The notes beneath the pieces are model-generated. The model saw only the letters and a list, made by a program, of their open reading frames with translations. It had not been told where the DNA came from and made no database searches. From assembly GCA_019321725.1 (NCBI GenBank), contig CM033118.1, forward strand, positions 8,644,071 through 8,708,070: a stretch of DNA of 64,000 nucleotides, read 5' to 3'. This DNA comes from Paulownia fortunei (taxonomy: Eukaryota > Streptophyta > Magnoliopsida > Lamiales > Paulowniaceae). The position numbers were made by a program, and so were the translations under genes. This document shows, one piece after another, positions 1 through 10,033 of this stretch (its first letter is position 1; each line of letters begins with the position of its first letter).

Positions 1-640
1 GATCTACTCCTGGAGGATCACGTTAGGGAAGTGGTAGTTGGGGTTGAGCTCCTCATTTATCACTGACTTCTTCTTTAGGGAGAGGAATGTTTCGAGCATT
101 GGCTTCTATCATCGCTCTGTATCTGGTTTGCATTTTTCAATGCTCAGACAGAAATTCCCATAGACGGCGCTAAAAATGATATGGAATGCTCCAAGTCTTT
201 GAATTCCTCATAATGGATCAACTTCCAAGTGGGCTCCCGCCTGCTTCACAATAATTCCTTAAGGCATCGGGGCTTGTCCTGGCAAAAACCCTCCAACGGT
301 CACATCAGACCCAGTTCAAGATTGAGAGAATCAAGATAACAGGAATAATAGAATTGCTCTAAAATAATTAACATACCTATAAAAGGGTCATCTTTGAAGT
401 ATTTATAGGTGTCAAATGGTTAGGTAATCTGGTGTGGTAGGGTGCATGCGCACATATGATTTGAGGCCCATTCGACTGGACTCCCTTTTTATAGCAGGCT
501 TATTTTATAAGTGGGCCTTGTCACAAATTGTTGGGCCCAATAATTCTTATGCACATTAGCATTCAAATAGATTATGCCCTAAATTCTTACACTTATGCAA
601 TATTTATGGCATTTTCCTACAATATTTTTTATGAACTAAT
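1..640. other. Unassigned stretch at window edge
   Basis: No gene is assigned here. The first 110 bases have higher GC than their surroundings. Read on the minus strand they give a frame of about 33 residues (KPMLETFLSLKKK...) ending in a stop near position 4, so this could be the tail of an unidentified gene or transposon ORF whose neighbours are lost. The rest is AT-rich with only short chance ORFs. I do not recognise a family. Confidence 0.3.
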
Positions 641-649
641 TGAATATCC

Positions 650-1330
650 ACAACCAATTGAAATTTCATCATCTCTGGGCTATAGAAGATCAAATTTAAT
701 GCATACACGAGCATATCTGGGACTTGTTTCTATTTGTCATTGGCTTATCAATTTTCAATGGCTTACCCAACATCGATGCAATTCTGTACAACACTATTTT
801 GTGAAATAAATGAACAGAAAGCTTTAGGAAACTCAACCAAATGGAACAATCGATTATTCAATTTCGGTGTCAAGATCTGGAGACCACTTAAAAACACACA
901 AAGGAAAACCGTCTAAGTACCAAGTTTAGCGCATCCAAATTCTCATGAAATCCTCCTCATCTGCCATTTTAATAAGGATGTGTTCAAAATTAATTACCCT
1001 AACATGAAATGTGCCCGTTAACCCCCATAGCTGTGAACTTAGTGTGTATATTATGAATGGAGGGACATCCTTGGGAAAATTTTCCAAAAAGTGTGAATTT
1101 AAAAAGTGTTGCCATAACTTCAGCTTCTTCTCAACTAACTTGAATAAACTTTTCCTCTATATGAAGAAACCTGGCCAAAGAAAGAATTTTGGACATCACT
1201 CAAAAATGTTTTGGAAATCCAAATTTTTTATGCATGGGATGTTCTGCCACTGTTCAAATAACGAAGAATGGCAATGAACGATAAAGTTCCTGGCAGATCA
1301 AGATGCCTAGGAAAGGGTGGCCGAGGGTTA
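650..1330 (-). pseudogene. Decayed DUF4283-type (LINE-associated) ORF remnant
   Basis: On the minus strand, broken frames read in the order expected for the DUF4283 domain that precedes a CCHC knuckle in plant LINE-derived proteins. A GKFSQGCPS-like segment (about 1090-1040) is followed by MADEEDFMRIWMR (967-928), then WYLDGFPLCVFKWSPD (about 925-870), then IASMLGKPLKIDKP-like and YARVC-like pieces (about 790-690). Members of this family typically show an FxR(L/I)W motif and a 'VFKWSPDF' stretch. At least one frameshift and several stops (TGG/CGN to stop) break the frame, and the zinc knuckle is not visible. The region therefore looks like a dead fragment of an L1-type element or a gene derived from one. 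Recognition is by eye only; a translated search of the minus strand would settle it. Confidence 0.55.
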
Positions 1331-1439
1331 GGGTTTGGGAGAGTAGAGAGAGCATTTTCAAATATAGTCATTTTTTCTTTCAATCAAGCAAGTCTTGAGC
1401 TAAATCAAGTTACTAGAAATGTATAGAGTTTCAACTAGT

Positions 1440-3350
1440 TGCTATAACTTTAAGGTTGCAAATTCAAGTGCAGCTTGTGTCAAATAATAAATTTCTCGGG
1501 AGTCTGAGGTCGATCCATAGAGAAGTTGTTTGAAGTTTTTGGTTTTATATTTCTTAAAAGATGGGTTGAATGTGGTTTAGAATATAAAATAATATTATAA
1601 CTAAGAAATCAAAGTAATAAAAGCATTGAGAATTAGGGATCCGCTGTTGAGTTTTGGATAGAGGAACGATTATTTATTCTTTTTACCTCTATAAAATGCC
1701 ACAATTGGAATCCATATATAATGAAGGTTCCAAATGGGAAGATGTTATCAAATAGCTCATATATTAAGGTAATCATGATATTGCCTTATTGTTTGTAAAT
1801 TATCTCTTAACACCAATACTTGTTTATGGCATCAAGTATAAACAACTTTGTCCACAACAAATCAAGGTTTCACATTAGCAATCGATGCGGTAGAACCATA
1901 CAATAAGCTAAATGAACCCAAGTATTTGTTGTGCCATTGGAGGTACATAAATCAATAATCACCACAAAACAAGAAGGTTTTAATATCAACACTTATTTAT
2001 GCACACATTTGTCTACAACAAATCAAGGTTTCATATTAGTAGTCGGTGGGGTAGAACTGTACAAAAAGCTAAATGAACCCAAATATTTGTTGTGTCATAT
2101 ACAAAAATCAAGAATCTCCAGTAAACAAGAAGGTTTTAACGCCAACACTTATTTATGAGATCAAGTATTATGCACACTTTTATTTACAACAAATCAAGGT
2201 TTCACATTACCCATTGATGGGGTAGAATCGTACAATAAAATAAACTAAGTATTTGTTGTGCTATTGGAGATACATAAATCAAGAATCACCACAAAACAAG
2301 GATGGTTTTGATCAAAAATTAAAACAATAATACAATACACCTGAACATTATGCACCTTAATAACCATTCATCTTCCTCCATAAAGAGATTCACCCATTCT
2401 CTTTAGCTAAATGAAATTTAGAAAGACATAATGAAAGTAGGAAAGACTAAAAATAGAAGAAAATTTAGAAAATACATTTTCTATTACTACTAGAAAATTT
2501 ACATTACTATTAGAAAACTTAGCCTAAAAAAAGACAACAATAAAACTTTCTTTTCCCCTCTAAGAGTTTTTTGTGTATCTTGAATGCCATCCAAGAGCCC
2601 CTATTTATAGTAGAAGAGTGCTTAAATTGGAATCTCCAATTCACTCCAAATGCACTCCAAAGTAACTTCAAATGTGCTCTAAATTCACGTCCTTTCCAGA
2701 TCTAAATTGTTTCATACATTGTTCTTCATGCAATCAGCTGAATTCGGAAAAGTGATCAATAAAAAAGTTGTATATTTATCTGTTAGTTGCACTTTTCAAC
2801 TTGAATCACCTAATTCCGACCACTAGAGAGAACATTATGCTTAATTTAAGGAGATATTTCAGCATAGATAGATAATTTCCAATGCACACATTTGGATAAA
2901 TTTTCTACTATAATCCAGGTTGAATTGGGCTGAGCTTCCAACAACATTTTAAATGAAGTAGGAATCAGGTTCATAGGGCTTTTGAGCATGGAGTTATGCT
3001 AAAAATACCAACACTGTATAATTCTGGAAACATGTTTATTTTGAATTTAATTCAAGCTCAACAATCACTTGCAAAGTCCAAATAATTTCTTGCGTATATT
3101 TTAATCTACACATGATAGAATTAGGTAGAAAAATGGCTATTTTTTTTATAATTGTGATACTTTTTTGATCCAATGAAATATTATCTTCCAACTTGCTCAC
3201 GAAATGTGTTGTCTTCTTCGAATTTTGTTTTGCTCTTTTTTATCTCTTTTTGTTCATTGATTCCCTTATACAAAATATTAATAAAACTATAATATTAACA
3301 AGAATAAAGTAAGAAAAGTATAAAAGATTTTATACAAAATATATAAAATT
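1440..3350 (-). repeat. 3' LTR of left Athila-like element (minus orientation)
   Basis: About 1.9 kb that is the reverse complement of the LTR at 11730-13679, with matching landmarks throughout. These include the terminal GTTATAGCA end near 1440, a CTCAACAGCGGATCCCT-like block near 1640, three copies of a 160-175 bp repeat (about 1800-2290), and the stretch around 3170-3340. It follows the RT of the left element in the minus direction. The U3 start is missing: RT sequence runs directly into LTR sequence near 3350, so the outermost 20-30 bases plus the polypurine tract were lost in the deletion that removed the 3' half of pol. Divergence from the right LTR is considerable, so the insertions look old. 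Confidence 0.75.
1800..2300. repeat. Tandem ~165-bp repeats inside LTR
   Basis: Three degenerate copies start near 1850, 2015 and 2190. Each carries the words AAATCAAGGTTTCA(C/T)ATTA, GGTAGAA and AAATATTTGTTGTG. The same array recurs with a period of about 175 bp at 6220-6720 and, inverted, at 12830-13300, so it is an internal minisatellite of this LTR family. Confidence 0.75.
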
Positions 3351-3880
3351 ATGCAAAGGTAGTTTTCTCTTGATGTTCAAGGGCAATTGCAATTTGAATA
3401 TACCCAAAATATCTATCTATGAAGCAGTAAATTCATGTTTCCCAACACTTTCTAAGATTTGATCCATGAAAGATAATGAAAAATAATATTTTCTAGTAAC
3501 TGAGTTGAGTTTCCTATAGTCAATGCACATTCGCCAACTAGTAATAGTTTTAGTTAGAATTAATTCATCATTCTTATTCTTGACTACAGTAACTCCAATT
3601 TTTTTTTGTACAACTTGAGTAGGACATGCCCATTTGCTATCAGAAATAGGATAAATGATTTCATTATCAAAGAGTTTAATAACTTTATTTCACTACTTCT
3701 TTCATATTAGGATTTAGCATTCATTACATTTCTCTAGAAGGTTTAGCATTTTCCTCTGGTAGATGTTATATGTGCAAATTAAAAAACTAATACTTTTAAT
3801 GTCAGCAGTGGTCCATCCTAAAGCATTCTTAAGCATTTTTATAGTTTTGATCAACGTCCTTCTTGGTATGTATTAAGTTT
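3351..3880 (-). pseudogene. Athila-like Ty3/gypsy reverse transcriptase N-terminus (truncated)
   Basis: Reading the minus strand from about 3880 down gives the order typical of plant gypsy RT. An ALGWTTADIK-like entry is followed by the HLPEENAKPSRE stretch, LNPNMKEVV, then IIYPISDSKWACPTQVV, then RMCIDYRKLNSVTRK and FMDQILESVG. The frame holds stops (e.g. where Q and R codons are expected in 'MQRRLNP'), and the sequence ends at about the 'GYSGY..IAIAPEDQEKTTF' level, where it joins LTR sequence. The YVDD catalytic box, RNase H and integrase are absent. Reverse transcriptase copies the element RNA into cDNA in virus-like particles; this copy cannot. Confidence 0.8.
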
Positions 3881-4039
3881 GGAAGAAAGTATTACTAGAA
3901 AAGTCTCATTCTCACCCAAATAAGAGTATTTCAAATCAAATGGCAAAGGTTTCCAATCAATCATGGGAGCTTTAATACTTGATAGAATAGATTGTATTGT
4001 TGATGATGAAATTTCTTCAAACCTTGGCTTCCAAAAATG

Positions 4040-4640
4040 TTTTTATTGTACCTGTGAAAATTCAGAGAGAGTATTAGAGTGTGTCTTTTTATAAATACTT
4101 TCAATTTCAAAACAAATTTCCAGAGGATCAAATGAATTAGTGAAAGTAAAATAGTCGTGAACAAGTTCCTCAATTGAATCCACTTCATGTGCTTCGACAT
4201 CTTCTATAGGTTGCTTACAAATATTAAACACATTTAGTTCCAAAGTCATATTTCCAAAAGATAACTTCAAAATACCATTCCTACAATTAATCAGAACATT
4301 TGAAGTTGTAAGTAAAAGACGACCCAAAATGATAGGAATCCGTGTATATGTATGTGCAACAAGTTCTATCTCCAAAATAATAAAATTTACTAGAAAGTAA
4401 AACTTATCAATTTATACCAACATATTTTCTACTACTCCTTTTGGAACTTTAATTGAACGGTAAACTAGTTGGAGTGCAACGATAGTTGTTTTAAGTTCTC
4501 TACGCAACTATTCATAAACTGAGAAAGGTACAAGATTTACACTAGCGACAAGATCAAGAAAAGCATGTTGTATTCTAGTGTTTTCTATGGTACATGAAAT
4601 GGTTGGACAACCTGGATCTTTATACTTGGGTGGAGTGAAT
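4040..4640 (-). pseudogene. Athila-like retroelement aspartic protease remnant
   Basis: The minus strand reads DPGCPTISCTIENTRI near 4620-4570, then FLDLVASVNLVPFSVYE, then RSIKVPKGVVENMLV, and then the longest open piece (4375-4043) with RIPIILGRLLLTTSNVLI and GNMTLELNVFNICKQP. This is the characteristic plant gypsy protease: a D(L/T)GAS active site, a KVP.G.VEDVLV strand and an I.LGRPFL..A strand. Here the active-site line reads DLVAS, so the glycine is lost, and stops interrupt the frame. Gag lies upstream (higher coordinates) and RT downstream, as expected for a minus-oriented element. Confidence 0.8.
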
Positions 4641-4899
4641 TGTTGAATGATTTAACTAACATTTTCAGTTAAAAATGCCTTCTTTTGTACATGATGTTTC
4701 TTTTGATTGTACACAAATCTTTCAAAAATTTGGCATAAGGTGGAACTTGCTTGATTATATCCAATAATAAAATATTAATCTTAACTTGTTTAAAAACTTC
4801 AAAAATTTTAGCATTTGAGTTCAATTTTTTATTCGGTTGCAATCTTTGAGGAAAAGGAGCTAGAGGTGAGTATTTTATTTTTCCATCATTTTCAAACTC

Positions 4900-6020
4900 A
4901 TCTTCATTAAATTTATCTTCATCATCAAGACTATTTACATTATTAATTTATAAAGGTAGATTAGAAAGTTTCTCATTGGAATGAATAGCCTTGTCGACAT
5001 TTTTTTCATTCTGAAAAGTTGTGATCGAATTAGCCTCCTTGATTGAATTTTCACCTGACAAATGTGACACTGAGTGGAAGGATTAGGTTGAGGTTAAACA
5101 GAAAATGTACCTTTTTAATGAGTACGCAAAGAAGTTGTCAGTATTGAAAGTATGTTTTTAATCTCATTGATAGCTTGTGAAGTCTGGTTATTGATGTTTG
5201 TTTGTCCTTGCATAAATTCCTATCAAGTCTCCTCAAGGGATTTTGTATGTGGAGCGAGATAAGAAGAAAAGTTTGGTGGCTTTTGTGAATGTAGTGGTTG
5301 GGCATGGTTCTCATCTCGCCAACTAAAATTGGAGTGTTTTCTCCATTGTGGATTGTAAGTTTCAGAATATGGAGAATGAAAAGGATTTTTGAATGCGTTC
5401 ATGACATTTGCTTGTACTGGAATATTTGGGCATTAATTGGTGGAGTGTCCAACAAGTTCACAAATGCTATAAACTTTTTCATCTTGCATAGATCTTATTT
5501 CCTTTACTTTTTAAGTCCATGGCCTCAACTTTTCTTCTTAAACTAGCAATCATAGCATTTAGATCATCTTCTTGACTAAGATACTATTTTTCTTTATTAC
5601 TATTAGTAAGATTAGACCTAATAGAACTTTTGAAAGAATTAACACTATGCCATGATTGAGAGTTTTCTGCCAAATGAACCGGATATTCTAGGGCTTCATC
5701 AGGTTATTTATCAAGAAACTCACCATTACACATTACTTCAATAAATTATTTTATTTAAGGAGTTAAACCTTCATAAAAGAAACTAATTAAGTATCATTTT
5801 TCAATACCATGATGTGGGCATGAATTCAATAAATCTTTAAATATTTCCTAATATTGAAAGAAATATTTATTAGAATTTTGAGAAATAAAAGGATTTATCT
5901 TTTCAAAGCATTAGTTTTATGAGTTCGAAAGAAGTTTTTCAAAAATTCAACTTGCATTTGTTGCCAAGTGCCAACTGACCTAGGTTTCAAAGCGTTAAAC
6001 TAGGTTTTGCTTTATTTTTG
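4900..6020 (-). pseudogene. Gag remnant with CCHC-type knuckle, left element
   Basis: The minus strand carries gag sequence. KPRSVGTWQQMQ-like text is near 5980, and a knuckle line ELVGHSTN.CPNIP is near 5460-5430. It is followed by NAFKNPFHSPYSETYNPQWR and NFSWRDENHAQPLHS. Gag coats element RNA in virus-like particles. Stops and frameshifts are frequent. The segment is an inverted repeat of 6745-7800, which carries the same protein on the plus strand. It ends abruptly at about 6020, at AAATAAAGCAAAAC, next to LTR sequence with no leader or primer-binding site. Confidence 0.75.
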
Positions 6021-6730
6021 AAATATAAGGGATCCGCTCTTGAGTTTTGGATAGAAAAATAATTATTTATTATTTTTATCTCTTTTAAATGTCACTAATG
6101 AAATCCATACATAATGAAAATTCTAATTGGAAGATGTTATCAAATAACTCATGCATTAAAATAATCATGATATTATTTTATTGTTTGTAAATTATTTTTT
6201 AGCACCAATACTTATTTATGGGATCAAGTATTTATGCACAACTTTGTCTACAATAAATCAAGATTTCACGTTAGCAGTCGGTGTAGTAGAATCGTACATC
6301 AAGCTAAATGAACCCAAGTATTTGTTGTGTCATCCGTGATACATAAATCAAGAATTACTATAAAACAAGAAGGATTTTAACGGCAACACTTATTTATAGG
6401 ATTAAGTATTTATGCACATCTTTGTCTACAACAAATCAAGGTTTCACATTAGCAGTTGGTATAGGAGAACCGTACATCAAGCTAAATGAACCCAAGTATT
6501 TGTTGTGTCATTGGTGATACAAAAATCAAGAATCGCCAGTAAACAAAAAGGGTTTTAACACTAATACTTATTTATAGGATCAAGTATTTATGCACACCTT
6601 TATCTACAATAAATCAAGGTTTTATGTTAGCAGTCGCTATAATATAACTATATAATAAGCTAAATGAACACAAATATTTATTGTGCTATTGGTGATACAT
6701 AAATCGATAATCAACACAAAACATATTAAA
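6021..6730 (-). repeat. Partial LTR between two inverted gag regions
   Basis: About 700 bp matching the inner part of the Athila-like LTR in minus orientation, with the landmark GGATCCGCTCTTGAGTTTTGG at 6030 and three 175-bp tandem repeat copies (around 6260, 6440 and 6620). The last ~180 bp of the LTR, the primer-binding site and the untranslated leader are missing on the left side. On the right side it runs straight into the plus-strand gag of the other element. It is probably what remains of the left element's 5' LTR. Confidence 0.7.
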
Positions 6731-6744
6731 AGATAAAGCAAAAA

Positions 6745-7900
6745 CTTGGCTTAATTCTTTGAAACCTAGGTCAGTTGCCACTTGGCAAGAAATGCAAGCT
6801 GAATTTTTGAAAAAAAAAAATCCAACTCATTAAACTAATGCTTTGAAAAGATAAATCCAATTTTTTTCTCAAAATTCTAATGAAGCTTACTTTCAATATT
6901 AGGAAAGATTTAAATATTTGTTAAATTCATGCCCACATCATGGTATTGAAAAATGGCGCTTAATTAGTTTTTTTGGTTTAACTCTTAAAATAAAATAATT
7001 TATTGAAATAATATGTAATGGTGAGTTTTTTGATAAAGAACCTGATGAAACCCTAGAATATCTAGACTATTTGGCAAAAAAACTCTCAATCATGGCATAG
7101 TGTTAATTCTTTCAAATGTTCTATTAGGTCTAATTTTGCTAATATTAATAAAGGAAAATATTACCTTAGTCAAAAAGATGATCTAAATGTTAGGATTGCT
7201 AGTTTAAGAAGAAAATATGAGGCCATGGACTTAAAAAAGTAAAAAAAAATTAGATATGTACAAGATGAAGAAGTTTATAGCATTTGTGAACTTGTTGGAC
7301 ACTCCACCAATTAATGCCCAAATATTCCAGCACAAGCAAATGTCATGAACATATTTAAAAAGCCTTTTCATTCTCCATATTCTAAAACTTACAATCCACA
7401 ATAGAAAAATCATTCCAATTTTAGTTTATGAGATGAGAATCGTGCCCAACCACTACATTCACAAAAGCCACCAAACTTTCTTTCTGATCTAGCTCCACAT
7501 AGAAAATGCCTTGAGGAGACTTGCAATAATTTATTCATAGACAAACAAACATTAATAACCAGACATCACAAGACATCAATGAGATCTAAAGCACACTTTC
7601 AACATTGACACCCTCTTTGCATACTCATGAAAAAGGTAAATTTCCTGCTTAACCTAAACCTAATCCTTCCACTTGGTGTCATGTTTTTTCTTTAGATGAA
7701 AATTCAATCAATGAGGTTATTTTGATTACAACTCTTTAAAATGAAAAAGTTGTTGACAAGACTATTTATCTTAAGAAAAATCCAAAGTCAATAACTACTT
7801 ATAAACCTTTCTCTCATACTTATGTAACACCTCTATCTTTTCCTAACAAGTTAGCAAATTCTAAGAAAAATAAGCAAGAAAAGAAGATCTTCGAGACTTT
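6745..7900 (+). pseudogene. Gag remnant, right Athila-like element
   Basis: Plus-strand homologue of the inverted gag at 4900-6020, beginning at the same point (AAAGATAAAGCAAAAACTTGG). It includes a KPRSVATWQEMQ-like start, a CELVGHSTN.CPNIP knuckle near 7285-7320, and FHSPYSKTYNPQ near 7365-7400. Several stops and frameshifts make it non-functional. No 5' LTR, primer-binding site or leader precedes it. Confidence 0.7.
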
Positions 7901-8089
7901 TTGAAAAGTGGGGGTAAACATCTCTCTTCTTGATGCGATCAAGTAGGTGCCTCGATATGCTAAGTTCCTCAAAGATCTACACACTAACAAATGAAAGTTG
8001 AGGGGGGATTAAAAAGTAAGCATGGGGGAGAAAATTCCCTCCAAAATGTAAAGATCTGGGCATTTTTACAATTCCTTATACCATTGGTA

Positions 8090-8515
8090 AGACCAAATTT
8101 GAAATATGCATGCTAGATTTGGGAGCATCAATTAATGTTATATCATATTCTATTTATACTTCTCTAAATCTAGGACCTTTGAAAAAAACTAGTGTTATCA
8201 AATAATTGGCTGATAGATTTAATGCATATCCAAAAGGGGTTGTGGAAGATGTTCTTGTACAGGTGAAAGAATTAATTTTTCCTACTGATTTTTATGTTCT
8301 TGAACTGGAGGATAACACATGCCCTAATCCTACACGTATTTTTTTGGGAATACCATTCATGAAAACAACTCGAACTAAGATTGATGTTCGTGATGACACT
8401 TTTACTATGGTGTTTGATGGCGAGGTTATAAAATATAATATTTTTGAAGTCATGAGATATCATGCTGACTTGAATATTATTTCTACAGTTGACAATATTG
8501 ATCCCTAAGTCACAA
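8090..8515 (+). pseudogene. Gypsy aspartic protease remnant, right element
   Basis: The plus strand reads FEICMLDLGASINVISYSIY near 8100-8155, followed by an in-frame stop, and then an open frame from 8206 with ADRFNAYPKGVVEDVLVQV, FPTDFYVLELED, IFLGIPFMKTTRTKIDV and MVFDGEVIKYNIFEVMRY. This matches the plant gypsy protease with the DLGAS active site, the GV.EDVLVQV strand and the I.LG.PFMKTA.TKIDV strand. One stop between the active site and the rest (TAA near 8202) breaks it. Its sequence differs more from the left element's protease than the gag regions differ from each other, so the two elements are related but not identical subfamilies. Confidence 0.8.
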
Positions 8516-8529
8516 CAAATGCTTGAATT

Positions 8530-9010
8530 CACTGGCAAGGATGGAGTGAAGGTTACTTTACAAAAACATCTCCTTTTGCAGGATTTGAAAGAAAATAAAT
8601 TGGATGTGCAAATATTAGGGGATGTGGTAAATTATGTAACAGGGCTGGATTCATTGTCAAATAAATCAAGGTATGATGTCTCTTATATTAAATTACCTAT
8701 ATATAATGAGAGGGTTTTACCTTCTATGGTGCAGACACCTTTAATCGAGCTTAAACCAATCTCGGACCATCATAAATATATCTACTTGGTTGAGAAAGAA
8801 ATACCACTAGTCAGCATTGCTAAAGACCTCACTCAACTACAAGCAGATAAATTTATTTCGGTGCTTCAAAATTATGAGACAGTGATTGGATGGATAATGG
8901 TTTTGGCAGCATTTATTGATGAGTTATGAATAAGGCCATGTCGAGCTGAGGATATTATACCAAGCGCTTGTTGGGAGACACACCAACGTATGGAAAAGAA
9001 GACTATAAGA
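8530..9010 (+). pseudogene. Protease-RT linker and integrase C-terminal scar
   Basis: The open frame 8489-8929 covers the linker between protease and RT, ending with LTQLQADKFISVLQNYETVIGW, the usual entry to plant gypsy RT (..LREHK.A.GWT). Immediately afterwards the text changes to CRAEDI... and, in an adjacent frame, ALVGRHTNVWKRRL-like residues. These resemble the C-terminal tail of an Athila-type integrase polyprotein. The reading suggests a deletion near 8930 that removed RT, RNase H and integrase and fused the RT entry to the pol tail. Confidence 0.55.
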
Positions 9011-9450
9011 GCCAATAATCACAAATTTATTTCCTTTAATTCTTATTTTCTTTTCTTTTTAATTTATTTTACTTTTTTTTCTATTTTATTTTGTCCTAAT
9101 TGAAAATATGTGCTGATAATATGGTAGGTAGTATTTTTTAAATTTTTTTCATACAAGATCACTTGGTAGTCACTTTTCGATAAAGAAAACCGCTGTAAAG
9201 ATCTTGCAGTATAGTTTTTTTTTACCCACTCTTTTCAAACACACTTGCACTTTCTGCAAAAGTTATGAAAATTATCAAAAATTAGGATTATTCCCAATTA
9301 AGTGGCGGATAATGAAACTCCATGGATATTGAAGTCGGACTTATCAGTTCCCCAAACAACTGATACAAAAAATGAAAGAAAATGAAATGGTCTTCCACTC
9401 GCAAGTTCAACTATATTTGTGTCTTTTGAGAAACCAGTTCAGGAAAAAAT
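9011..9450. other. Noncoding spacer after pol remnant
   Basis: Pyrimidine-rich then AT-rich sequence between the pol scar and the LOG-like retrocopy. I see no conserved frame. The last ~100 bases, including FVSFEKPVQEK-like text, could be the degraded N-terminal part or 5' leader of the copied gene, but the LOG N-terminal CVFCGSS motif is not visible. Confidence 0.35.
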
Positions 9451-9454
9451 GGTG

Positions 9455-10033
9455 AGTTTATAGGAGTTGTCAATAACCTTAGAAGAACTTTAGCAAAAAG
9501 AAAAATTCATTTAGTATATAGGGAAGGCAAACTGAGGTTAATGAGGAGCGTTGCTACTTCTGTTAATGTAGGAGGAGTTAAAGTTTTAGGAGTTATCCCA
9601 AAACCTTTAACAGTATAGAATATCACAGGTATGATCATCGAAGATAAGCTAAAAGTGTCACATATTCAGGACAGAATGCCTAACATGTTCAACAATGTGA
9701 ATGCATTCATCACTCTACCAGGTGGTTTTGATATACTGGAGAATTATTTTAAGTTGTCTCTTGGGCACAACTCAATATTTACCACAAAACTGTAGGTATT
9801 CTTAATATTAATAGTTTTTTTAGTGGTTTGCTATCTTTTGTACATCATGTTGTAGAAAATATTTTATTTCAACATCTATGAGATAAATTCTCATTTCTAC
9901 TCCAACACCTGACCAACTGATTGATCAATTTCTAGCATATGTGTTAGAACCTGATCTAGCCTTGACTCGTGTGAATTGGTCCAATAGAGACAATGGTTGA
10001 AAACACAAAATGAATTTGACTCTCAGTCTTTGA
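9455..10033 (+). pseudogene. Intronless retrocopy of a cytokinin-activating LOG phosphoribohydrolase
   Basis: LOG enzymes release free-base cytokinins from their riboside 5'-monophosphates. Broken but nearly collinear plus-strand frames give LRRTLAKRKIHLVYREG (LOG: ..LVYGGG), LMRSVATSVNVGGVKVLGVI, then NITG, VSHIQDRMPNMFNNVNAFIT and LPGGFDILEN. After one frameshift they give SWAQLNIYHKTVGILNINSF, SGLLSFVHHVVE, TPDQLIDQFLAYVLEP, TRVNWSNRDNG and the tail NLTLSL with a stop at 10031. Plant LOG genes have several introns; none interrupts this copy, so it came from spliced RNA. The N-terminal quarter is missing. LVYGGG is now LVYREG and PGGxGTxxE is now PGGFDILEN. A TAG lies at 9616-9618. It sits between pol and the 3' LTR, in the same sense as the element, which suggests capture by or insertion into the retrotransposon. 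Confidence 0.8.

Noticed and set aside
528..916. Two overlapping plus-strand ORFs
   Set aside because: Opposite strand of the DUF4283-type remnant; no resemblance to a protein family in these frames.
5298..5546. 82-residue plus-strand ORF, and its near-twin on the minus strand at 7231-7413
   Set aside because: They are antisense shadows of the two inverted gag regions; the sense strand carries the CCHC-type gag text.
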